7,273 bases of DNA from Syntrophaceae bacterium (GCA_014874425.1 JACWAG010000208.1:1-7273); one strand, 5' to 3'. Shown: positions 1 to 6,674, counted from the stretch's first letter. The notes: generated by a model not told the origin, from the sequence alone. Made by a program: numbers and translations.

Positions 1-348
1 GAGACCAGCTATACCTAGGAATGACGCCGCAGACATGTAATCGCCCGCTATCGCCCATCCATTCTGGAGTCCAGTAATGGCGCCACGAGCGGCATAGAAG
101 TCGGCGGTCGTTTTTGTTCGTTTCGCCGCCCAAACAACTATTCCTAAAGTTATCAATATTATTATTACAAACAACGTGATTGTGATGCCGCGGTGGGCTT
201 CAAGTTTGTGAGGCGTCGCGGCAGGCTGAGCGGTAATCGCGGAAGCGATAGCGTTTTCAACGCCCGCAAAACTTAGATCAGGTAAAACAGTATTGATTGC
301 GACGCCCAGAGTGAGGGCGACCAACATTATAACCAGGAATTTCTTCAT
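1..348 (-). CDS. actP: Cation/acetate symporter ActP, N-terminal part (runs off left edge)
   Basis: This is the first 116 codons of a sodium:solute symporter of the ActP type, an inner-membrane carrier coupling cation entry to uptake of acetate and related short carboxylates. Residues 1-28 form a basic, hydrophobic leader (MKKFLVIML...) ending in SFA, like the signal peptide of E. coli ActP. The first mature membrane segment is about residues 54-75 (ITITLFVIIILITLGIVVW). It is followed by KRTKTTADFYAARG and the diagnostic block QNGWAIAGDYMSAASF at residues 95-110, which matches ActP closely. The ATG is preceded by a very strong ribosome site that overlaps the stop codon of yjcH, so the two genes are probably translated together. 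The rest of the protein, including most membrane helices, lies outside the window. Substrate preference (acetate, propionate, glycolate) cannot be read from this fragment; the neighbouring PrpE-type synthetase suggests acetate or propionate. Confidence 0.95.
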   Translation of the reverse strand, partial: MKKFLVIMLVALTLGVAINTVLPDLSFAGVENAIASAITAQPAATPHKLEAHRGITITLFVIIILITLGIVVWAAKRTKTTADFYAARGAITGLQNGWAIAGDYMSAASFLGIAGL

Positions 349-352
349 TGCG

Positions 353-364
353 CCTCTCCTCCTT
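353..364 (-). promoter_or_regulatory. Ribosome binding site of actP, overlapping yjcH stop
   Basis: On the minus strand the sequence reads AAGGAGGAGAGG just before the actP ATG. It contains a full AGGAGG core 9 nt from the start codon. Its first bases are part of the yjcH TAA stop (363-365), so ribosomes ending yjcH finish on top of the actP site. This arrangement favours translational coupling and fixed stoichiometry. Confidence 0.85.
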
Positions 365-677
365 ATCGCAATTTAAGTTCATCAAGAAGTTCATTGGTGA
401 GCCTGTCCGAAACATTGTTTGCCCAGGCAGAGTAATAAAGAGCGATCGCCCAGGACACGAAGAACTGCGAAAGCGCAAAGAGATAACCGAAATTAATATG
501 TCCAATTACTTTGTATGCCCAAAGCCCCTGCGCTGATCCTGCCCCTATGGGTAGTAAAAAATAGTAAACCGTTGAAACAATCCACCACCCGAAAAGAAAA
601 GCTGACTTTCTTCTGTGCAATTCGACGAACTTTGGGTTCCTCGCAATTGCCGCCCAATCTGTTTGTTGTTGCGCCAC
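363..677 (-). CDS. yjcH: DUF485 small inner-membrane protein (YjcH), partner of ActP
   Basis: This 104-residue protein belongs to the DUF485/YjcH family, whose genes typically sit directly upstream of actP (acs-yjcH-actP in E. coli). It has two predicted membrane helices, about residues 26-46 (SAFLFGWWIVSTVYYFLLPI) and 61-84 (INFGYLFALSQFFVSWAIAL). A short N-terminal cytoplasmic stretch carries the family motif NPKFVELHRRK, and a charged tail (DRLTNELLDELKLR) follows the second helix. The start is GTG at 675-677: an AAGGAG site lies 9 nt upstream, and the nearby ATG at 700-702 is out of frame. The gene ends 14 nt before actP. Its biochemical role is not established; an accessory or regulatory subunit of the symporter is the usual assumption. 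E. coli YjcH is recognisably related but diverged, especially in the loop between the helices. Confidence 0.93.
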   Translation of the reverse strand: MAQQQTDWAAIARNPKFVELHRRKSAFLFGWWIVSTVYYFLLPIGAGSAQGLWAYKVIGHINFGYLFALSQFFVSWAIALYYSAWANNVSDRLTNELLDELKLR

Positions 678-686
678 GGTACAATT

Positions 687-692
687 CTCCTT
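687..692 (-). promoter_or_regulatory. Ribosome binding site that fixes the GTG start of yjcH
   Basis: AAGGAG on the minus strand lies 9 nt before the GTG at 675-677. It supports the GTG over the out-of-frame ATG at 700-702, which lies upstream of this site and so cannot use it. Confidence 0.7.
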
Positions 693-763
693 CCTCTTGC
701 ATAGAGATTAAGGGATAGAGAAGCTTTGCGCTTCCCTTTTAGCCAGGCATCGGTAAGCCATAA

Positions 764-817
764 GCGGTGTCCATTTTAATCGATCGATAGAGGGATTCAC
801 CCAAACAAGGACACTGC
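764..817. promoter_or_regulatory. Inverted repeat in the presumed yjcH-actP leader or promoter region
   Basis: GCGGTGTCC (764-772) and GGACACTGC (809-817) pair over nine positions with one G-T wobble, around a 36-nt loop. The loop holds the perfect palindrome ATCGATCGAT (779-788). A third copy of the GTGTCC core occurs at 857-862. The element lies about 90-140 bases upstream of the yjcH GTG. It could be a transcription factor operator or a structured leader. No convincing sigma-70 or sigma-54 promoter could be placed beside it. Confidence 0.35.
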
Positions 818-899
818 CGCGCCAATATGATTAAGATCAAACTAAATTAAATATTTGTGTCCAGAAGTGCCAATACAACCAACAGCTTGCAATCAACCT

Positions 900-1409
900 T
901 CAACCCACTGCCGTTTGTGGAGGAGATCGTCCATTAACCAAGACCAGGAAATGATTTCTATCAAGAAGAATAGTCGGTGGTATTTCAAAACCACTTCTTC
1001 TTATAGGTCTTAAAGAGCGAAACGCTTCTATAGCTTCTTTTAATTCTGACCATAGCAAGAAACTATGTCTGATTTTATTTGGGATCGCGGACACTGAAGA
1101 TCTCAGAAGTGATAATAAAGGAAGGAGTCGAGAATTAATGACGTAGATTGTCGATTTTGAACGGATAAACGTCCCACTAAAGGAACCTAGACGGGCGGGG
1201 AAAAAACAAACCCCATTTTTTGTCGGAATAACTGACCGTGAATTGAGTCGAAGCGCGCTAAAGCGTGAGTTTAGGGAAGACAGCCAACTTATCGACGAAA
1301 TACAACTGATTATGAACTTTATGAAATGACAGACATCACCAATCGCCCTACGCGTCAAATTACGCAGGGTGTTTTTAAAAGGAAAATCATCAAACGCTCG
1401 TTGACACAC
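900..1409 (-). other. Unrecognised 169-codon open frame, doubtful as a gene
   Basis: A minus-strand frame stays open from a stop at 1473-1475 down to the TGA at 900-902. The only plausible start is GTG at 1407-1409, which has GAGGAG 8 nt upstream. The product would be rich in Ser, Leu and Arg, with no motif, signal peptide or membrane segment that I recognise. Ser/Leu richness is typical of an antisense shadow. The last part (SELKEAIEAFRSLRP, then ILLDRNHFLVLVNGR) reads more like a real protein. One plus-strand frame over the same stretch is interrupted only by isolated stops (829, 952, 1144, 1327, 1399) and also reads protein-like in places, for example DRELSRSALKREFRED. The block could be a decayed gene on either strand, a fast-evolving orphan, or chance. 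I do not assign a function. Confidence 0.2.
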
Positions 1410-1957
1410 TTGAGCGGCTCCTCGGCCATAGCCATTGTAAAAGGGTTGAAGCCTAAAACAGGAACCAATTGCCTATGATTAACTAAGCCTAATTGCATAG
1501 ATATTTTAATCGAACAATTAGAATCGCCCAGTCCAAATCAATCGAAGCGTAACAAGTTGCCATACGGCTATTTATATGTTGGAACTGACTAACGTGAACG
1601 TCAGTGTCGACAAGGTTAATTTGATTTGGGGTCCTCTGTCAACTCAATTTTTTTGATTTGTTGAATATATTAATGTTGTAAGGATGTTAGCGTCTCCAGC
1701 AAATTGCAATAATCCGCATATTTCAGACTGGGTGATTTCTAAAAAAGGACTTGCGCTAATCAAACAAAAAACGTAATCATAAAAAACTCATCACGAAGCG
1801 GCGTTGAACGCTCAAAGGCGTCCGCACACATATATTGGTTTGTAACCTAGCGAATCTAGTTGATAATTTGGCCTATATGCCAGTTCTTTTGAAACCATTC
1901 AACTGCGGGGAATTAATTCACGACTTGGCTATGTTCTTCGGACAAACCCGAAAGGGT
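1410..1957. other. Non-coding, A/T-rich divergent region with short inverted repeats
   Basis: I see no credible coding frame here; all frames are frequently stopped. Visible structure is limited. ACTGAC (1584-1589) pairs with GTCAGT (1600-1605) across 10 nt. GCGTT-G-AACGC (1801-1811) is a near-perfect palindrome. AGTTGA (1858-1863) pairs with TCAACT (1899-1904) and encloses TGGC-CTATAT-GCCA (1869-1882). TTGATTTG is repeated directly at 1621-1628 and 1653-1660, 32 bp apart. A-tracts occur at 1741-1746, 1766-1771 and 1781-1786. These are candidate operators or bent DNA in front of prpE; none matches a regulator site I can name. Confidence 0.4.
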
Positions 1958-1963
1958 TATAAT
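1934..1963 (+). promoter_or_regulatory. Candidate sigma-70 promoter of prpE
   Basis: A perfect TATAAT lies at 1958-1963. The best -35 at acceptable spacing (18 bp) is TTCTTC at 1934-1939, a poor match, so activator dependence is plausible. Transcription would begin near 1970 and leave a leader of about 20 nt. The spacer contains two overlapping 5-bp inverted repeats: TTCGG/CCGAA (1937-1941 with 1948-1952) and AACCC-GAAA-GGGTT (1945-1958). Confidence 0.4.
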
Positions 1964-1979
1964 TCTATAGACGCGACTT

Positions 1980-1984
1980 GGGGG
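1980..1984 (+). promoter_or_regulatory. Ribosome binding site choosing the ATG start of prpE
   Basis: GGGGG followed by TAACT sits 5 nt before the ATG at 1990-1992. The in-frame TTG at 1978 overlaps this site and so is unlikely to be the start. Homologues also begin with an M-(S/T)-(Y/F) sequence equivalent to MTYAEAY here. Confidence 0.55.
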
Positions 1985-1989
1985 TAACT

Positions 1990-3882
1990 ATGACGTATGC
2001 GGAAGCTTACAGGGAATCTCTGGAAAGTCCTGAAACCTTCTGGGGACGAGCGGCTGAGGCAATTGATTGGGACAAAAAATGGGATTTGGTTCTAGACCGG
2101 TCAAATCCACCATTCTATCGATGGTTCCGTGGTGGCGCCCTAAACACCTGTTACAACGCGGTGGATCGTCACGTTGAAAGGGGCAGGGGCGATCAGGACG
2201 CCATAATTTACGATAGCCCGGTTACAAATACGGTCCAGAAATTTACCTTTCGCGAAGTTCAATACAGAGTAGCGAAGATTGCAGGCATGCTGGTTGATCT
2301 TGGAGTGAAGAAAGGAGACACGGTCCTAATATATATGCCGATGATACCGGAAGCCGTCATGTCCATGCTTGCCTGCGCGCGTATCGGCGCTGTTCACTCG
2401 GTGGTTTTTGGAGGATTTGCTCCTCGTGAACTGGCGATCCGCATCGATGACGCCAAACCGGATGTCATATTGTCCGCGTCTTGCGGTATCGAGGTCAAAC
2501 GGGTAATCCCCTACAAACCCCTGCTGGATGAAGCGATTGAGATTGCGAATCATAAGCCCACTAAATGCGTGATCCGTCAAAGACCAATGGCTGTTGCGGA
2601 CCTCAAACCGGGTAAGGATTTCGACTGGGAAGAAAAAGAAGCCTCGGCTAAACCAGTAGACTGCGTATCGGTTGAAGCCACCGATCCACTTTATATATTG
2701 TACACGTCCGGTACAACTGGAAAACCTAAAGGCGTGGTTCGTGACAACGGCGGCCATGCTGTCGCCCTCATGTGGAGCATGAAGCATATTTACAACATTG
2801 ACCCCGGCGACGTTTACTGGGCCGCCTCAGATGTCGGATGGGTAGTTGGACACTCTTACATAGTCTATGCCCCACTTTTTATAGGAGCGACCACCGTCCT
2901 GTTCGAGGGTAAACCTGTGGGAACCCCTGACCCAGGGGCCTTCTGGAGAGTGATCTCACAGCACAAAGTTAAGGCCCTTTTTACAGCGCCGACCGCTATA
3001 AGAGCTATTAAAAGAGAAGACCCCAAAGGCGTGTTCTTGAAGAATTACGATCTTTCCAAATTTGAAACTCTTTTCCTGGCTGGGGAACGATTGGACCCGG
3101 ATACGTATTTTTGGGGAACCGATCTCTTGAAAAAGCCGGTCATAGATCATTGGTGGCAAACAGAGACAGCGTGGGCTATTGCCGGTAACTTCCGAGGTCT
3201 TGAGTTGTTTCCCATCAAGCCCGGTTCCGCAACCATGCCTATGCCTGGCTACAATGTCAAAATCCTAGACCCGGTTACCGCTGAGGAGCTAGGTCCTAAC
3301 CAAAATGGCGTCATAACCGTGAAACTACCACTGCCGCCTGCGAATTTGCCGACCCTGTGGAATGACGACAAACGTTTTGAGGAATCTTACGTGAATCCAT
3401 TTCCAGGTTATTATCTCACTGGAGATGGGGGTTACATGGACGAAGATGGCTACGTTTTCGTCATGGGTCGTATAGATGATGTCATTAACGTTGCGGGTCA
3501 TCGTTTGTCAACAGGAGGGATGGAAGAAGTCCTGGCGAGACATCCCGATGTGGCGGAATGCGCTGTCGTTGGTGTCGCCGATGACCTCAAAGGTCAGGTC
3601 CCGGTAGGGTTTGTTGTGCTCAAGTCAGGGGTAACAAAGCCCAAAGAGCAAATAATTGAGGAAGTTATTAAAATGGTTCGCAGCGACATAGGAGCGGTCG
3701 CTTCATTCAAAAAGACCGTTGTTGTGGATCGTTTGCCCAAGACCAGATCTGGGAAAGTCCTGAGGGGAACCATGAGGAAAATTGCGGATAATGAAGCGTA
3801 CTCCGTCCCTTCAACAATCGATGATCCGGCTACACTTGATGAAATCGGGTCTGCTCTCAAAACTATCGGTTATGCCGTATAA
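1990..3882 (+). CDS. prpE: Propionyl-CoA synthetase-type AMP-forming acyl-CoA synthetase
   Basis: This 630-residue cytosolic enzyme of the ANL adenylating superfamily activates a short carboxylate (propionate or acetate) with ATP and CoA to acyl-CoA, AMP and pyrophosphate. It is full length. Residues 38-46 (SNPPFYRWF) and CYNAVDRHVE (54-63) are the N-terminal ACS signature. The ATP loop is YTSGTTGKPKG (238-248), followed by VVRDNGGH. Then come ASDVGWVVGHSYIVYAPL (279-296), FTAPTAIRAIK (331-341), LAGERLDP (363-370), WWQTETAW (388-395), YLTGDGG (475-481), GRIDDVINVAGHRLSTGG (493-510) and LPKTRSGKVLR (582-592). Lys589 is the catalytic lysine that is acetylated in Salmonella Acs. RDNGGH, HRLSTGG-MEEV and the C-terminal STIDDPATLDEI favour PrpE/ACSS3 over acetyl-CoA synthetase AcsA. 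One oddity is TETA where TETG is usual. Divergent transcription from yjcH-actP supports an uptake-and-activation unit. Actual substrate (propionate versus acetate) is not settled by sequence. Confidence 0.93.
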   Translation: MTYAEAYRESLESPETFWGRAAEAIDWDKKWDLVLDRSNPPFYRWFRGGALNTCYNAVDRHVERGRGDQDAIIYDSPVTNTVQKFTFREVQYRVAKIAGMLVDLGVKKGDTVLIYMPMIPEAVMSMLACARIGAVHSVVFGGFAPRELAIRIDDAKPDVILSASCGIEVKRVIPYKPLLDEAIEIANHKPTKCVIRQRPMAVADLKPGKDFDWEEKEASAKPVDCVSVEATDPLYILYTSGTTGKPKGVVRDNGGHAVALMWSMKHIYNIDPGDVYWAASDVGWVVGHSYIVYAPLFIGATTVLFEGKPVGTPDPGAFWRVISQHKVKALFTAPTAIRAIKREDPKGVFLKNYDLSKFETLFLAGERLDPDTYFWGTDLLKKPVIDHWWQTETAWAIAGNFRGLELFPIKPGSATMPMPGYNVKILDPVTAEELGPNQNGVITVKLPLPPANLPTLWNDDKRFEESYVNPFPGYYLTGDGGYMDEDGYVFVMGRIDDVINVAGHRLSTGGMEEVLARHPDVAECAVVGVADDLKGQVPVGFVVLKSGVTKPKEQIIEEVIKMVRSDIGAVASFKKTVVVDRLPKTRSGKVLRGTMRKIADNEAYSVPSTIDDPATLDEIGSALKTIGYAV

Positions 3883-4598
3883 GAGTCCTGATCAGATGAA
3901 AAGGCGGCCATTTTTTGGCCTCTAAACAGGTCTCTCAGGGTCGAAATCCCTAAATTTCTGAACCTCTTAATGAGGAACAAAAAAAGATATGCGGTTTGCA
4001 TTGCGTCTTCGAGAGCGTCATGCTTCTCGAAGAGCGGCAAACCGTATTTTTTTGCCAGACCATTAAGGCTGAATGATAGATTTGACGCCGCGTCTTCATA
4101 ATAGTGTCTATGTCTATGATCTTCATAATATTGGGCCATTTTCATGGTATCAACGATCGGGTTCTTAATTTTGCCTCCCATGTGATCTCTGGTCGCTCGA
4201 TTCAGGAAGGAGAGATCTATAGACACAAAATGTCCTACAACAACGGCGCCATGAATGAAATCCACAAAATCTGGCAAAATATCCTGGAGCGGGGGAGCGT
4301 CAACTATCTGGCTGGGTGTGATGTTGTGGATCAATGTGCTGTTTTTTGGAAGGGGTTGGTTCGGTTGCGCGTAACAAAAAAAATTCCTTCCAAGAGCAAT
4401 CCGTAAATTACGAACCTTTACGGCCCCGATGGAAACGATTTCATCCCTGCGCGGGTCTAGGCCTGTCAATTCGGTGTCAAAAACGACAAAATCATAATCT
4501 TCTAATGGTTTGTTCCAATTAAGATCATAAAAGAATTGACGATTTCTTTTCAGCGCGTCGTGTTTTGATAGTCCAAGCCATTTGAACAATCGGTTCAC
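3870..4598 (-). CDS. DEDDh 3'-5' exonuclease (DnaQ/PolC epsilon-like)
   Basis: This 242-residue protein has a single RNase-T/DnaQ-type exonuclease fold, which uses two metal ions to release nucleotides from 3' ends. Exo I is FDTELTGLDP (40-49) with Asp41 and Glu43. Exo II is VGHFVSIDLSFL (121-132) with Asp128. Exo III is HDALEDA (193-199) with His193 and Asp198. All DEDDh catalytic residues are therefore present. About 33 N-terminal residues precede the domain, and no polymerase or helicase domain is attached. The start is GTG at 4596-4598; upstream GGGAA is a weak ribosome site and no nearby in-frame ATG exists before residue 140. The gene lies downstream of two DUF294 genes and runs head-on into prpE, its stop falling 13 bases inside the prpE end. 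Its substrate is unknown. A replication proofreading role is unlikely in this setting; RNA, short oligonucleotides or a nucleotide signal are possibilities by context only. Confidence 0.9.
   Translation of the reverse strand: MNRLFKWLGLSKHDALKRNRQFFYDLNWNKPLEDYDFVVFDTELTGLDPRRDEIVSIGAVKVRNLRIALGRNFFCYAQPNQPLPKNSTLIHNITPSQIVDAPPLQDILPDFVDFIHGAVVVGHFVSIDLSFLNRATRDHMGGKIKNPIVDTMKMAQYYEDHRHRHYYEDAASNLSFSLNGLAKKYGLPLFEKHDALEDAMQTAYLFLFLIKRFRNLGISTLRDLFRGQKMAAFSSDQDSYTA
3902..3923. other. Hairpin just after prpE, inside the 3' end of the exonuclease gene
   Basis: GGCCA (3906-3910) pairs with TGGCC (3916-3920) around a T5 loop, and AGG/TCT can extend the stem past a bulged C. It begins about 20 nt after the prpE stop. 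No U-tract follows on either strand, so it is not a standard intrinsic terminator. It also encodes the end of the opposing exonuclease. It may slow polymerase or protect the prpE 3' end. Confidence 0.25.
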
Positions 4599-4667
4599 GT
4601 TATGGTTCCCGTTTAGAATTATTGGCGCAAGAAGACACTTTCGAGAGGGTTCTTTTTGTCCCCGGCG

Positions 4668-4683
4668 CAGGTAATCACACCTG
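4668..4683. other. Short inverted repeat between the DUF294 and exonuclease genes
   Basis: CAGGT (4668-4672) and ACCTG (4679-4683) form a perfect 5-bp stem with a 6-nt loop, starting about 11 nt after the DUF294 stop in the direction of transcription. The 96-bp gap shows no U-tract after this stem and no convincing promoter. It could be an mRNA processing or stabilising hairpin, or an operator if the exonuclease has its own promoter. Confidence 0.25.
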
Positions 4684-4694
4684 TTATGGAGGAA

Positions 4695-6626
4695 TTATTC
4701 GAGGACCCTGAATTCCGTTTTCACATATCCCTGAATCCTGCCGATAACGCCGAAGGCCCCTTTGAGGGTCTGCTTCTCAATGTCGGTCAATTCCGATGGA
4801 TGTATGTAATTATCAGGTTGCTGTCCCGATTCGAGCATGCGCAGTTGATGCACCAAACGAATCTGAGTCTGAAATTCATAAGCCTCGACAGTTTCCGTAT
4901 ACAATTCAGTCGGAATGAGTCCGGCTTCTCCGAGCTGCCTTAGTCTTGCGAGCGTGTTGGTCTCTCTCAGGCCGTTTCTTAGCGCCATGATCCTGGCAAA
5001 GTCGACAAACGGGGTGAGTCCGCGAGTTTTTATGTCAAGCCGGTCCTTATGCTCACCATCTTTCTCAACAAGAAAACCTCTAAAAAAAGAGAGAGGCGTC
5101 TTTGTGGCCATGCAGTCCCTGGCCAGATGCATCAGGAATAGCGCTCTATTAGCCGCTTGAATGACAACGTAGTCTCTAAGACGCTCCGCGAGTTTTACGT
5201 GGCCATGGCCAGGTCTGAAATCAAAAAAGATCGTCGCGTGTAGAACAGCCTGAGGTTCGGGAGCGCTCATCCATCTGTCAAAGTAATTCCTCCACACCGC
5301 AAATGGTTTGCGCCATTTAGGGTTAGACGCCATAATTTCACCCTTGCAGAGCGGATAACCGCAGGCCTCGATGTGTTGTATTGCAAGGTTGCCGAATCGT
5401 CGAAAATATAGTTTCGCCTCCTTGACATGGTCCCAATCTTCTGGAGGCGTTTCATAAATCAGAGCATTGTCCTGGTCAGTCTTGAAAGTCTGCTCCTGTC
5501 TTCCTTCGCTTCCCATCAGGAGCCAGCAATACGGGTAGGGTGGCGGTCCAACCTGTTTTTCCAGAAGGATAAGGACACGGTTAACTATGTGGTCATTCAA
5601 GGCCGTAATCATCCTTGCCACATCGTTTGCCTTTGCTCCTTCAGTTATAAGTTTTCTAACTATTAACGTTGTCGCCTCAGACAGTGGGTATAGACCTTCA
5701 ATTTCTGTCTGGGAGACTATTTCCCGGTAAAGTGATATTGGTGATATCCCCTGGTCCACCATGATGTCATGAGTAGATACGACTCCTATGATTTCATTGC
5801 CTTCTCGGATAACAAGATGGTGAGTTTCAAAGTTCATCATAGTAATGAGCGCGTCAAAACATAAGGTGTCTGAGGGTATCGACTTAATTGGCGCAGACAT
5901 AGCGTCTGATGCTGGAGCTTGCGAACTCAAACCCTTTGAAACCACCTTGGTCCGCAGGTCATTGTCCGTGATGATGCCGACAATTTCGTCTTTGTGATCC
6001 CTAACCAGTACAGACCCAACTCCTCGTTCAGACATAAGATGGGCTGCGCTCTGAATCGTATCCGAAGCTGAAATCACCTCCAAAGGACGTTTTATTATGT
6101 CTTTCACCGTTGAGGAAAAAAGCCTTAACCCTTCCTCGGATCTCGGTTCAAGTTTGTTGCTGCGCAGCTCTTCATACGCGCTATCCATCACGTCACTGGA
6201 GAATTTCTCCCACAAGTGTCCGGCAAATGATGAGTTCCTCTTGAGAAGATCCAAAAAAATGTCCTTCTCAAGCAGATAACAAAAAGTGTCTTCAATAGCC
6301 TCAACGCTGAACAGGGATTTGACTCCACGAATGATGGATAACGCTCCGAATTGACTGCCTTCACCTCTGACATCCTGAAGGATGGATTTATTGTCCGAAT
6401 CTATGAGATTTATTCTAACAGCGCCTCGAAAGATAAGAAAAAGGTGCGCAAGTTGGGAAACGTTTTGTTCCAATATAAGCGAGCCCTTTTCGAAAAAATC
6501 CAGCTCCATTCGTTTGGAAATTCTCTCTAAAACTTGGTCTTCAAGTTCATTGAAGGGCGTGACCGATTTGAGAAATTCCCGAACCGCTTCCGGGTCAGCC
6601 TTGTGCGAATCATCTTTTTGCGGCAT
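4695..6626 (-). CDS. cNMP-like / CBS / DUF294 nucleotidyltransferase-like regulatory protein
   Basis: This is a complete 643-residue soluble multidomain protein. Residues about 18-140 form a CRP-like cyclic-nucleotide-binding fold. About 175-233 and 238-295 form a CBS pair (VLVRDHKDEIVGIITDNDL; IREGNEIIGVVSTHDI), a module that commonly binds AMP, ADP, ATP or S-adenosylmethionine. About 305-465 is the DUF294 GlnD-like nucleotidyltransferase, with GSEGRQEQTFKTDQDN at 372-387 supplying the GS and the acidic pair Asp384/Asp386, then GEIMASNPKW (429-438). About 475-640 is the DUF294 C-terminal helical domain (SFFRGFLVEKDG, RETNTLARL, EAYEFQTQIR). The ATG follows AGAGAGGG by 7 nt. The nucleotidyl-transfer motif looks intact. 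The cNMP phosphate cassette is not: FGALSIIRG replaces the usual FGEL, and LFSVEA (105-110) lacks the phosphate-binding Arg. The substrate of the transferase is unknown; a protein or small-molecule target tied to acyl-CoA synthesis is inference. Confidence 0.92.
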   Translation of the reverse strand: MPQKDDSHKADPEAVREFLKSVTPFNELEDQVLERISKRMELDFFEKGSLILEQNVSQLAHLFLIFRGAVRINLIDSDNKSILQDVRGEGSQFGALSIIRGVKSLFSVEAIEDTFCYLLEKDIFLDLLKRNSSFAGHLWEKFSSDVMDSAYEELRSNKLEPRSEEGLRLFSSTVKDIIKRPLEVISASDTIQSAAHLMSERGVGSVLVRDHKDEIVGIITDNDLRTKVVSKGLSSQAPASDAMSAPIKSIPSDTLCFDALITMMNFETHHLVIREGNEIIGVVSTHDIMVDQGISPISLYREIVSQTEIEGLYPLSEATTLIVRKLITEGAKANDVARMITALNDHIVNRVLILLEKQVGPPPYPYCWLLMGSEGRQEQTFKTDQDNALIYETPPEDWDHVKEAKLYFRRFGNLAIQHIEACGYPLCKGEIMASNPKWRKPFAVWRNYFDRWMSAPEPQAVLHATIFFDFRPGHGHVKLAERLRDYVVIQAANRALFLMHLARDCMATKTPLSFFRGFLVEKDGEHKDRLDIKTRGLTPFVDFARIMALRNGLRETNTLARLRQLGEAGLIPTELYTETVEAYEFQTQIRLVHQLRMLESGQQPDNYIHPSELTDIEKQTLKGAFGVIGRIQGYVKTEFRVLE

Positions 6627-6641
6627 GAATCAACCCTCTCT

Positions 6642-6674
6642 AAAAAACGAATTCAGCTCAAACAACGGATTCGT
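6642..6674 (-). terminator. Weak hairpin plus U-tract between the two DUF294 genes
   Basis: In the minus-strand transcript ACGAAT pairs with ATTCGT (6 bp, 16-nt loop; plus-strand arms at 6669-6674 and 6647-6652) and runs straight into six T (6642-6647). It lies in the 57-bp gap after the partial DUF294 stop and ends just before the AGAGAGGG ribosome site of the next gene. The stem is short and A/T-rich, so partial attenuation is more likely than full termination. Confidence 0.35.

Noticed and set aside
740..900. Sigma-54 promoter candidates upstream of yjcH, such as TGGCACTTCTGGACA on the minus strand
   Set aside because: The -24-like TGGCAC is present, but GC is missing at the required -12 spacing; TGGCTTACCGATGC has GC one base too close.
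1425..1429. Alternative minus-strand ATG start (product beginning MAEEPLKC) upstream of the 900-1409 frame
   Set aside because: It is in a different frame and stops after about 24 codons, so it cannot serve as the start of that open frame without a frameshift.
1741..1790. Phased A-tracts or IHF site upstream of prpE
   Set aside because: The A-tract spacings (25 and 15 bp) do not fit helical phasing, and no AATCAA copy is followed by TTR at the IHF distance.
2326..2787. 153-codon minus-strand frame inside prpE
   Set aside because: Antisense to the conserved ATP-loop region of prpE; composition and lack of motifs mark it as a shadow.
3594..3860. 88-codon minus-strand frame opposite the 3' end of prpE
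   Set aside because: It lies wholly antisense to a well-conserved gene, has no recognisable domain, and is Ser/Thr/Leu rich as expected for a shadow frame.
3887..3920. Intrinsic terminator of prpE
   Set aside because: The stem is only 5 bp, or 8 bp with a bulge, with the T-run in the loop and no U-tract after it, so it is listed only as a hairpin.
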